Below, one piece after another: positions 7,019 through 13,862 of a stretch of 29,655 nt of DNA; the stretch's first letter is position 1; the number at the start of each line of letters is the position of its first letter. This stretch comes from G020354945 sp964570585. Lineage in GTDB: Bacteria > Omnitrophota > Gorgyraeia > JABMRG01 > JAFGKX01. The stretch covers positions 1-29,655 of the forward strand of contig CAZMYR010000020.1 of NCBI GenBank assembly GCA_964570585.1, in the 5' to 3' direction. Both the position numbers and the translations under genes were made by a program. Below the pieces are notes generated by a model. That model was not told where the DNA came from. It was given only the letters and a program-made list of their open reading frames with translations, and ran no database searches.

Positions 7019-7608
7019 TCTATTTTATCAATCAACTCTTTCACCTTCTCCTCAAGCTCATTCATCGAACCATCATTATGAATAACGTAATCGGCGTATT
7101 TTTCCTTTTCTGAAATCGGCATCTGTGCCCTTATCCTTTTAAGAGCTTCTTTTTTAGTCAATCTGTCGTGTTTGGCAACACGCCTTAAGATGTTAGAAAT
7201 TGTAGAAGTAACTACTATTACTAAATCACAAAAATTTTTCAAACCTGCTTCGATAAGCAGAGGGGCATCAATTACAACATATGCGTTCTTGTTTTTCTGC
7301 AAAATACTCTTGGTTGATTCTTTAATTTCAGTGATTACCTTTGGATGAATAACATCGCAAAGGAATTTTAACTTTTCTCTATCTGAAAATACAACATCAG
7401 CCAGTCTTTTTCTATCTATTTTGCCTTTTTCATTCAGAATTTGTTTTCCAAAAAAAGATTTAAGTTGCAGATGGGCACTTGCGTCTTTATCCAGTGCAGA
7501 ATGGGCTATTCTGTCAGCGTCTAGCAGCTTTCCCTTTTTAAGTTCTGCAATTCTCCTGGCAACAGTGCTTTTGCCAGACGCTAATGTCCCGGTAACGCCA
7601 ATAATCAT
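7015..7608 (-). CDS. coaE: Dephospho-CoA kinase
   Basis: CoaE phosphorylates the ribose 3'-OH of dephospho-CoA with ATP, the last step of coenzyme A synthesis. The 197-residue protein has the P-loop TGTLASGKST (6-15), the LLDADRIAH block, DVIHPKV, the Asp-containing VVIDAPLLIEAGL and the lid-region arginines (ILRRVAKHDRLTKKEALKRIRAQ). Length and motif order are normal. Its stop codon lies within the palindrome that separates it from rho. Upstream, the only SD-like sequence (TTGAGG, about 10 nt before ATG) overlaps the end of the repeat at 7613-7798, so that repeat may supply the ribosome site. coaE next to polA is a common neighbourhood. Confidence 0.95.
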   Translation of the reverse strand: MIIGVTGTLASGKSTVARRIAELKKGKLLDADRIAHSALDKDASAHLQLKSFFGKQILNEKGKIDRKRLADVVFSDREKLKFLCDVIHPKVITEIKESTKSILQKNKNAYVVIDAPLLIEAGLKNFCDLVIVVTSTISNILRRVAKHDRLTKKEALKRIRAQMPISEKEKYADYVIHNDGSMNELEEKVKELIDKID

Positions 7609-7612
7609 ATTA

Positions 7613-7798
7613 AAAACGCCTCAAGCGAAGAGGCTGCAACAATTTTGAGCAGGGCTTGCGCAGGCCGAGCGGGCACGGTTTTTTGCCCCGAAGCTTTGCT
7701 TCGGGACAAAAAGAGCGAGGCCGAGGACAGAGCAAAAAATCCACGCTGGGGATTTTTTGCGTCCCTGCGAAAAATTTGTTGCAGACTCTGAGCGTTTA
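7613..7798. repeat. Nested palindromic element between polA and coaE
   Basis: About 186 bp with imperfect terminal inverted repeats (left AAACGCCTCAAGCGAAG then AGGCTGCAACAATTTT; the right arm is its near complement) and inner hairpins such as CCCCGAAGC-TTT-GCTTCGGG and CAAAAAATCC/GGGGATTTTTTG. The polA stop (7798-7796) lies in the outermost right arm and the coaE SD overlaps the left arm. The small ORF across it has no gene-like features. Confidence 0.8.
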
Positions 7799-10453
7799 AC
7801 ATTCGGCCCAATTCTTACCAGTCTTTACAGTAACCTCTATTGGCACTTTAAGTTTTACAACATTTTCCATTTTTGTTTTGACCATATCCCTTAATTGCTT
7901 TTCCTCTTTATCAAATGCATCGAATATAAGCTCATCGTGAATCTGTAAAATCATTTTAGATTTTAAATGTTGCCTTTTCATCTCTCTGTAAATCTCTATC
8001 ATAGCTATCTTTATTAAATCCGCAGCAGAACCCTGTATCGGGGTATTTATAGCTGTCCTTTCTGCAAACTGCCTGATATTCTGATTTTCAGAATTTATCT
8101 CCGGTATATATCTGCGCCTGTCAAGCATTGTGACTACATAATTATTTTTTCTTGCAAAATCCAATAAATAATCTATATATTTTTTTACCCTTTTATATTT
8201 AATAAAATAGGCATCGATAAAGGTCTTGGCTTCCTCAGGGGCAATGTTTAACTCTTTAGACAAACCGTATGGGCTCATGCCGTATATTATTCCAAAGTTT
8301 ACGGTTTTGGCCTGGGCTCTTTGTCCTTCGGTAACAGCATCCTGAGAACAATTAAAGATTAAAGATGCTGTATAACGATGTATATCGGCTTTTCTTTGAA
8401 ACGCTTCTATCAATTCAGGATCCTCAGAAAAATGGGCTAATATTCGCAATTCTATCTGTGAATAATCAGCCGATAATAGAACTTCGTTACCGAAAGATGA
8501 GACAAAGGCCTCTCTAATCTTTTTGCCCTCTTTCGTCTTTATAGGGATATTTTGAAGATTCGGATTTGATGAACTTAATCTTCCTGTGGCGGTAACTGTT
8601 TGATTAAAAGACGTATGCACTTTAGCTGTTTTTGGATTTATTAACTGCGGCAGGGTATCAACGTATGTAGATTTTAGCTTGGTGAGTTCCCTATATTCTA
8701 ACAGTGATCCACAGATAGGGTGTTGAGTTGCTAACATTTTTAATACTTCCACATCGGTAGAAAGGCCGGTTTTGGTCCTTTTTACTATCGGTAATTTTAA
8801 TTTTTCAAATAATACCATGGCCAGCTGTTTTGGCGAATTTATATTAAACTCACAGCCTGCAATTTCGTAAATTTGCGAAGCGATATGTCCCAGGCGCAAA
8901 GACATCTCAGAAGAAATCTTCTCTAAACGGGGCTTATCTATTGATACGCCATTATATTCCATCCGGGCCAATACCTCAATAAGGGGTATTTCTACATCAC
9001 AGAACAGCTTGTATAGATTTTTCTCTTTTAGTCTGGCCTCTAAAATCTCTTTAAGCCTGAAAGCAACATCACTATCTTCGCAGCAATATTCACACACCAA
9101 AGCTGGTTCTACTTTATCCATGGTGATGGCAGTCTTGCCTTTTCCCAAAAGCTCTGTAATCTGGGTTGGTTTATAATCTAAATATTCAAGGCATATATCA
9201 GATAGATTATGATTTGCCTTTGACGGATTGAGCAGATAGGAACCGACCATGGTGTCAAAATATATACCTTTTAATTCTATCTTTCTGTTGGCTAACAGCA
9301 GTTTCTCATATTTTATATTCTGCCCGATTTTTTTTATCTTCTCGTTTTCAAAAAATGGCCTTAAAGATTCTAATATTTCCTCAGTGGAAGGGAAATTCTT
9401 ACCACCCCCTGTAAAAGATATGTATTGGGCATATCCCTTTCTCCAGCAGAAGGAAACACCCACAAGTTCAGCTAGCATGGGGTCAGTATCGGTGGTCTCA
9501 AAATCAAAACTAACCTCATCTGCTTTTAAGAGTTGCTTAATCAAATCATTCAGTTGGTTTTTATTGTGGAGCATTTTATAATCTGTCTTTAACTTAGATT
9601 TCGGGGCATATTCTTCCAATAAGCTTTTAAACTCCAACTCCTTAAAAAGCTGATAAAGTTTTTCTCTATCTGGTTCGGTCAGCTTTAATCTTGAAAAATC
9701 TACATCTATATCGACATCTGTATCTATCGCAGCCAGTTCTTTGCTAAGATAAGCGAGCTTTTTGTTTTCTTCAAGAAGTCTCCTTTGCGGCTTACTTTTA
9801 ATCTTATCTATATTATTATATAGGTTTTCCAAAGTGCCATATTCCTTTATCAGTTCTACCGCTGTCTTTTCGCCTACACCCGTCACACCGGGAATATTAT
9901 CACTCACATCTCCCATAAGGGCCATTATATCAACTATATTTTCAGGTTTAACGCCATACTTTTCTAGAACTTGTTTTTTATCATATATCAAGCCGTCTTT
10001 ATGAGTGCTGTAAACCATTATGTGCTTATCTATCAGCTGCAGGGCATCTTTATCTCCAGTTGCAATAAAGACCTCTATTCGTTTTTTGGCAGCGGCTTTG
10101 GCTAAAGTGCCTATTAAGTCATCTGCTTCAAAGCCGCTCTTTTCGTATATTGCTATATTGTAAGCATCGAGCATTTCTTTTATAGTGGGTAACTGCTGAA
10201 ATAAAGCCTCCGGCATAGGTCGCCTTTGTATCTTGTATTTATCGTATCTTTTATGTCTAAATGTTGGCGCTCCTAAATCAAAACAAACTCCTATATAATC
10301 TGGCTGACACTGCTGGATAATCTTTCTTAGCATATTAATAAATCCATATACTGCATTGGTAGGCAACCCCTTGGAATTGGTCAATCCCTTTATAGCATAA
10401 TATGCTCGGTAACAAAAAGAGTTGCCGTCTATTAAATATAACTTTTTCCCCAT
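7796..10453 (-). CDS. polA: DNA polymerase I
   Basis: PolA fills gaps and removes RNA primers during replication and repair. The 885-residue protein has all three domains. The 5' nuclease (1-290) shows LIDGNSF, GFEADDLIGTLA and GDVSDNIPGVTGVGEKTA. The 3'-5' exonuclease shows FDFETTD (Asp317, Glu319) and Tyr456/Asp460 in EYCCED. The polymerase shows motif A DYSQIELR (about 663-670), O-helix RAQAKTVNFGIIYG (Phe at the ddNTP-discrimination position) and motif C QIHDELIFD. The exonuclease position matching E. coli Asp424 (GQNLKYD) is Glu383 (GQNIKYE), a conservative change that could weaken proofreading. No clear ribosome site precedes ATG 10453. The stop lies in the repeat separating it from coaE. 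Confidence 0.97.
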   Translation of the reverse strand: MGKKLYLIDGNSFCYRAYYAIKGLTNSKGLPTNAVYGFINMLRKIIQQCQPDYIGVCFDLGAPTFRHKRYDKYKIQRRPMPEALFQQLPTIKEMLDAYNIAIYEKSGFEADDLIGTLAKAAAKKRIEVFIATGDKDALQLIDKHIMVYSTHKDGLIYDKKQVLEKYGVKPENIVDIMALMGDVSDNIPGVTGVGEKTAVELIKEYGTLENLYNNIDKIKSKPQRRLLEENKKLAYLSKELAAIDTDVDIDVDFSRLKLTEPDREKLYQLFKELEFKSLLEEYAPKSKLKTDYKMLHNKNQLNDLIKQLLKADEVSFDFETTDTDPMLAELVGVSFCWRKGYAQYISFTGGGKNFPSTEEILESLRPFFENEKIKKIGQNIKYEKLLLANRKIELKGIYFDTMVGSYLLNPSKANHNLSDICLEYLDYKPTQITELLGKGKTAITMDKVEPALVCEYCCEDSDVAFRLKEILEARLKEKNLYKLFCDVEIPLIEVLARMEYNGVSIDKPRLEKISSEMSLRLGHIASQIYEIAGCEFNINSPKQLAMVLFEKLKLPIVKRTKTGLSTDVEVLKMLATQHPICGSLLEYRELTKLKSTYVDTLPQLINPKTAKVHTSFNQTVTATGRLSSSNPNLQNIPIKTKEGKKIREAFVSSFGNEVLLSADYSQIELRILAHFSEDPELIEAFQRKADIHRYTASLIFNCSQDAVTEGQRAQAKTVNFGIIYGMSPYGLSKELNIAPEEAKTFIDAYFIKYKRVKKYIDYLLDFARKNNYVVTMLDRRRYIPEINSENQNIRQFAERTAINTPIQGSAADLIKIAMIEIYREMKRQHLKSKMILQIHDELIFDAFDKEEKQLRDMVKTKMENVVKLKVPIEVTVKTGKNWAEC

Positions 10454-10520
10454 ATTTTTTGTGAATTAGTATTTATCAGGCATGGTATGGATAGAAAACC
10501 CAGCAGGAAGGTATAATTAT

Positions 10521-11159
10521 TTAATCAAAATCTTCAGCCTCAGATAGTTGCTCTATCTTCCTATAACATTCGTCTAAGGAGTCGGAGAGATCTTTTAGCT
10601 CATATGTAGCATTTACAAACCAACTTATCCTCTCTTTACTTTGCGGATCCAGCTTGTAGCATAGGTTATAATAATATTCAGCACCTGTGAAGTTTCCTGC
10701 TTGACAACGCAAAAGAGCTTGTTCTAATAAATAACCTAAGGCTAACCCTTCCACATGTTTTATTCTTTTATCATAATCTGCTACAATATCTGCCATTTTA
10801 AGTTTAATTGAATTTATCTTCTCCTGCTGGATACACATCTTCTGTTGAAGAATCGAACATTGAAGATATAACTTTGCGGGTTCGTAATTAGGTTCTATCT
10901 TCAATAATTCTTCAAAATTGGCAATAGCACCTGCAAAATTGCCTCTTTGATAATGCGCTTTGCCCTTAGTATAGTAATTATTAATTGCTTTTGCCTTCTT
11001 CTCGGCCTCGATACGCTGAATGCGTGCTTTTTCTTCGGCCTTTTTAATTAATGTAAAAATAGGCTCTTCAAAAGCAAATGTAGAAACTAAAGGCAGAGAG
11101 ATTGTAATTAAGAATATAAATAATACGGACTTATGTAAAATTTTTCTTCTTTTATGCAT
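10521..11159 (-). CDS. Secreted TPR-containing protein of unknown function
   Basis: Not a named family to me. From ATG 11159 the product has a basic n-region (MHKRRKILHK), a hydrophobic segment SVLFIFLITISLPLVSTFA and a probable signal-peptidase site before FEEP, so it is likely periplasmic. A Lys/Glu/Arg-rich helix follows (about 30-60), then a TPR unit (YTKGKAHYQRGNFAGAIANFEELLKIEPNYEPAKLYLQ) and a second, more degenerate repeat (ALLRCQAGNFTGAEYYYNLCYKLDP). The earlier TTG (11201) lies in a -35 box of a strong predicted promoter, so I reject it. The EPNYEPAKLYLQ segment closely resembles DPSFEPAKIRYLQ in the PDZ protein two genes upstream, suggesting a related role in the same envelope module. 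Confidence 0.8.
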   Translation of the reverse strand: MHKRRKILHKSVLFIFLITISLPLVSTFAFEEPIFTLIKKAEEKARIQRIEAEKKAKAINNYYTKGKAHYQRGNFAGAIANFEELLKIEPNYEPAKLYLQCSILQQKMCIQQEKINSIKLKMADIVADYDKRIKHVEGLALGYLLEQALLRCQAGNFTGAEYYYNLCYKLDPQSKERISWFVNATYELKDLSDSLDECYRKIEQLSEAEDFD

Positions 11160-11171
11160 ATACTTAGTAAT

Positions 11172-11201
11172 AATATAGCACACGCTCAATTTATTTGTCA
11201 A
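11172..11201 (-). promoter_or_regulatory. Sigma70-type promoter before the TPR gene
   Basis: TTGACA (11201-11196), an 18-nt spacer and TATATT (11177-11172) on the minus strand: six of six and five of six consensus bases. The predicted start point is only about 6 nt before ATG 11159, so the transcript would be nearly leaderless, and no Shine-Dalgarno is visible. It separates the TPR gene, and possibly polA, from the upstream operon. Confidence 0.7.
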
Positions 11202-11204
11202 GGG

Positions 11205-11780
11205 TTAAGCAACAATAGATTTAAGACTGTCAATAGAATCCTGCAAATTTGATATTAACTGTTTTACTCTTACAACATCCAGTTGGGTTTTATTCAATTC
11301 TTCCTGCAGTTTGGTTAAGTCCTGTTGTAAATTATCCAGATTTTGCACAGCTTGACTTTTATCTGTTCGCAAACGGGCAGTGACTTTATTAATCGCATCT
11401 GCTAAGCTTTTAAGCTCATCGCCTTTTCGTAACCTGATATCTTCAGCTATATTACCTCTGGCCATATCCAATAATATATTTTCCAATCTGTACCAGGGCC
11501 CGGCAATTTTGTGCGAAAGTGCAATGCCAATCCACACTGCTATAGGGATAAGCGCTAATGAAGCATAAAATAACCTTAAATTGCAAACAGCCAATATTGA
11601 AACCAGCCTGCTTTGAGGATAGACATTTGCCAGCTTTTCAGAAAGATACGGAAAGATGGTGTAATAAGTTATGGCCCCTGCCAAAAAAACTGTTAATAAA
11701 ATAAACAGCAATATTATTCCTGTATATTTTAACTGAAAAATCCTCTTTACTATATACCTTCTTCTTTTATGCCCAGACAT
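11205..11780 (-). CDS. HAMP-domain membrane protein with C-terminal coiled coil, no output domain
   Basis: The 191-residue protein has a basic N-terminus, a first membrane helix (about 19-42), a short extracytoplasmic segment of about 27 residues, a second helix (about 70-90) and then a HAMP-like region. That region has HKIAGPWYRLENILLDMARGN and IRLRKGDELKSLADAINKVTARLR (about 90-140), as in bacterial chemoreceptor-like proteins. The C-terminus (140-188) is a heptad-like Leu/Gln-rich coiled coil (NLDNLQQDLTKLQEELNKTQ). No kinase, methyl-accepting or cyclase domain follows, so any signalling must go through partners. It starts 3 nt after the PDZ gene stop and belongs to the mgtC-bactofilin cluster. 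Family resemblance is clear for HAMP; function is unknown. Confidence 0.82.
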   Translation of the reverse strand: MSGHKRRRYIVKRIFQLKYTGIILLFILLTVFLAGAITYYTIFPYLSEKLANVYPQSRLVSILAVCNLRLFYASLALIPIAVWIGIALSHKIAGPWYRLENILLDMARGNIAEDIRLRKGDELKSLADAINKVTARLRTDKSQAVQNLDNLQQDLTKLQEELNKTQLDVVRVKQLISNLQDSIDSLKSIVA

Positions 11781-11783
11781 TTC

Positions 11784-12866
11784 TCAACCCCGTCCCTTCC
11801 ATAGCGTAACATCTCTATGTATAGTAATTTCCGCATCGGAACCTAACGACTCTATTAAATTAACCGCTTCATTAACAGGCATATATCGAGTAGATTGATC
11901 GGCTATTTTATCTATAACATCGGATTCTAAAAGGCCGCATTTTTTAGCTACGGAATTGCCTAAAATGCGAGTGATGGTTAGGCCTTTTTCCCTTACATCT
12001 ACATAAAGTCCTAAGGAAGCGACGCCGCCTTTGGTATATTTTGTATCTTTTTCCTCAATAAGTTTTAATGTCCTTTCTATTGTCAGATTAGCCTCTCCGG
12101 TTTTAGCACTAAGAATCATATCACAGACATCTTGGAGTTGCATATATCCTGTAAGTCTATTCCATACCGCTATTATATAATCATCTTTTTTTATTCCGGC
12201 CAGATAGGCTGGACTCCCTGAATAAACTTTATTGACATATGGTCTTTCATCTCTGGATATAAGCCGGATACCTATGAATTTTTTAAGCTTTTCTTCTAAA
12301 GTAACAGGAATTCCCTCTTCAGCTTTGGCAAGCCCTCTTGAAGCTCGTAGAACAGCCTTTCTTTTTTCTATTTGTTTTTCTAATTGTTCATATGGCAGAT
12401 TAAGCATTATAGATCTCAATTGAAGGTATCTGATTTTAGCGGGTTCAAAAGACGGATCTGTACGACATGCCTTGCGGTAATATATATAGGCCCTGGCCTG
12501 ATTGCCTTTTTGTTTATGAAAATCGCCTAATTTTATAAGGTTTTGTACGCGAAGGTCATAGAGTATATCTTTTATGTCGGATTTTAATATTTCTATTTCT
12601 CCGTCCATTGTGCTAAATTTTATCCTGTCAATATATTCTTCAACTACTATACCTTTTATTTCCTGGCCATCTTTTAAAAAAACGGTATCTGCCAAAGCTG
12701 TGGACTGTATAAAAATAAACGCTGCCAGAAACAAAAATTTAAGAATGCACCGTTTGGGATTCCAAAGGGGCAAGTGTCCACTAAGTCGCTGTCCAGTCGC
12801 ATCGGGGGACATTTGCCTCTTTGAAATCCCAAACGGTGCTTTCCTATTTTGCATATCTTTATACAT
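11784..12866 (-). CDS. Secreted protein with SH3-like, TPR and two PDZ domains
   Basis: Not a named family to me. After an N-terminal leader comes a hydrophobic segment ILKFLFLAAFIFIQSTALA (41-59) typical of a signal peptide. Next is a small beta domain (DTVFLKDGQEIKGIVVEEY, about 60-103), a TPR-like helical hairpin (about 110-155) and two PDZ domains (about 198-270, SGSPAYLAGIKKDDYIIAV; about 283-355, ILGNSVAKKCGLLESDVIDKI). No protease catalytic domain is present, so it is probably a periplasmic scaffold. Residues 10-40 are encoded entirely by a 93-bp (31-codon) palindrome inserted in frame, and its last residues NPKRC provide the positive charge just before the signal core. ATG 12866 overlaps the preceding stop (TAATG), supporting translational coupling. 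Confidence 0.84.
   Translation of the reverse strand: MYKDMQNRKAPFGISKRQMSPDATGQRLSGHLPLWNPKRCILKFLFLAAFIFIQSTALADTVFLKDGQEIKGIVVEEYIDRIKFSTMDGEIEILKSDIKDILYDLRVQNLIKLGDFHKQKGNQARAYIYYRKACRTDPSFEPAKIRYLQLRSIMLNLPYEQLEKQIEKRKAVLRASRGLAKAEEGIPVTLEEKLKKFIGIRLISRDERPYVNKVYSGSPAYLAGIKKDDYIIAVWNRLTGYMQLQDVCDMILSAKTGEANLTIERTLKLIEEKDTKYTKGGVASLGLYVDVREKGLTITRILGNSVAKKCGLLESDVIDKIADQSTRYMPVNEAVNLIESLGSDAEITIHRDVTLWKGRG
12747..12839. repeat. REP-like palindrome, family 1b, copy 1 (in the PDZ gene)
   Basis: 93 bp with arms GCACCGTTTGGGATT and complement, core CAAAGGGGCAAGTGTCC facing GGGGGACATTTGCCTCTTTG, and a loop containing TAAGTCGCTGTCCAGTCGC. It is exactly 31 codons, read in frame with no stop as residues 10-40 of the PDZ protein. 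It differs by one base from the copy at 13214-13306. Confidence 0.94.
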
Positions 12867-13204
12867 TAATTAATATTTCTTAAGATAATAAAAAGCAGGG
12901 CTATAATAATTAAAGCGGCCAGAATATAAAAGTCGTTAAAATAAATGAAGTCCTTGACATTATCAAATAAGAAAGATTGCTTATATGATAAACGGCTTTG
13001 TTTGGTTTGATGACTTGTTGAGGGCAAAGTTGTATCTTGCCTATTTTTAAACTCTTGTAGGTGCTTCTGCTTAAACCTGAGGTACATCCCTCCGATCTGG
13101 TAGGCATCAAGCTTACCGGTCTTTACTAAATCTTTTATCCGGCTTTCCGGGATTTCTAAAAATCGGGCTGCTTCTTTTATGTTTAGCAAACGCTGTTCGT
13201 TCAT
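12866..13204 (-). CDS. Tail-anchored membrane protein with excisionase/MerR-like HTH
   Basis: The 112-residue protein begins with a helix-turn-helix of the excisionase/MerR-like type (LNIKEAARFLEIPESRIKDLVKTGKLDAYQIGGMYLRF, about 7-44). A polar linker rich in Ser/Thr/Gln (55-80) leads to one C-terminal membrane helix (DFYILAALIIIALLFIIL, 91-108) with only four residues after it. The predicted topology places the HTH in the cytoplasm, anchored by its tail. I chose ATG 13204; the longer frame from 13342 translates a palindrome and the end of the bactofilin gene in another frame. No clear Shine-Dalgarno precedes 13204, so the start is moderately certain. Its HTH resembles the one fused to the upstream bactofilin. 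Direct copies of a 93-bp palindrome flank or overlap the gene's surroundings on both sides. Confidence 0.8.
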   Translation of the reverse strand: MNEQRLLNIKEAARFLEIPESRIKDLVKTGKLDAYQIGGMYLRFKQKHLQEFKNRQDTTLPSTSHQTKQSRLSYKQSFLFDNVKDFIYFNDFYILAALIIIALLFIILRNIN

Positions 13205-13213
13205 CGTATTATA

Positions 13214-13306
13214 GCACCGTTTGGGATTCCAAAGGGGCAAGTGTCCACTAAGTCGCTGTCCAGTCGCATCGGGGGACATTTGCCTCTTTGAAATCCCAAG
13301 CGGTGC
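13214..13306. repeat. REP-like palindrome, family 1b, copy 2
   Basis: 93 bp, identical to 12747-12839 except for one base in the right arm (AATCCCAAGCGGTGC rather than AATCCCAAACGGTGC). It occupies nearly the whole gap between the bactofilin stop and the HTH gene start. With copy 1 in the same orientation it brackets the HTH gene. Confidence 0.94.
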
Positions 13307-13314
13307 ATTCTTAC

Positions 13315-13857
13315 TTACTTCACTCTTTCCTTCAAAATCCATTCATCTATAACTGCCTTTTCGAATCTCCAACTATTTTCCTTTTTCATGGCAGGAATTT
13401 TTCCCTGAGAGACCCATTCGCTAAGCACAGAAGGTTTTACTTCAAGATATTCAGCGACTTCCTCTAAACTAAGTGTTTTTGATGAAGGCTTAGTCATGTC
13501 AGAAGACTCTCCCATCTTACATTTACCCTGTAAAATAGCCCCTTCTGAAATGCTCAATATGGGTGTCTGGATATCACCTGTTATTTTAGCAGGTGCTATA
13601 ATTTTAAGCCTTGTTTTGGCATTTATGTTACCGTTAACAACACCGGCTACGGTAATATCATCACCTTCAATATCCGCATTTACAACGGCATTTCCTCCTA
13701 TGGTTAAATTGCCACGTGCACTTAAGCTGCCTTCAAACTTACCATTTATTCTTAAATTGACAGGGTCTTTAAAAACCATAGATCCTTGCATGCTGGCATC
13801 AACATCAAGGACTTTCTCCTCTAAAACTTTCCTTCTTCTACCAATTATCCTTGGCAT
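13315..13857 (-). CDS. Bactofilin fused to a C-terminal excisionase-type HTH domain
   Basis: Bactofilins polymerise without nucleotide into beta-helical filaments that act in cell shape and envelope organisation. Residues 20-115 show the repeated Gly/hydrophobic pattern of that fold (LRINGKFEGSLSARGNLTIG, ADIEGDDITVAGVVNGNINA, APAKITGDIQTPILSISEGA). A linker (116-127) leads to an HTH_17/excisionase-like domain (LSLEEVAEYLEVKPSVLSEW then WRFEKAVIDEWI, about 130-174). Ordinary bactofilins have short disordered tails, so the fusion is unusual. I chose ATG 13857 because GGAGG lies 8 nt before it; an ATG six bases earlier is too close to the SD. The mgtC-like stop overlaps this SD region, so expression is probably coupled. 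The partner HTH membrane protein follows. Confidence 0.9.
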   Translation of the reverse strand: MPRIIGRRRKVLEEKVLDVDASMQGSMVFKDPVNLRINGKFEGSLSARGNLTIGGNAVVNADIEGDDITVAGVVNGNINAKTRLKIIAPAKITGDIQTPILSISEGAILQGKCKMGESSDMTKPSSKTLSLEEVAEYLEVKPSVLSEWVSQGKIPAMKKENSWRFEKAVIDEWILKERVK

Positions 13858-13862
13858 ATTCA

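Noticed and set aside
7605..7811. 68-codon ORF between coaE and polA
   Set aside because: It lies entirely across the nested repeat and overlaps the ends of both flanking genes.
12910..13110. 66-codon ORF inside the HTH membrane gene
   Set aside because: A shadow frame; the other frame has a clear HTH and membrane helix.
13205..13213. Extended -10 (TGCTATAAT) just before the HTH gene
   Set aside because: It is only 3 nt from the ATG, so a transcript starting 6-7 nt downstream would lack the start codon; no -35 box.
13205..13342. N-terminal extension of the HTH membrane protein
   Set aside because: It translates the palindrome and the end of the bactofilin gene in another frame. Translation from 13342 cannot be fully excluded because no good SD precedes 13204.
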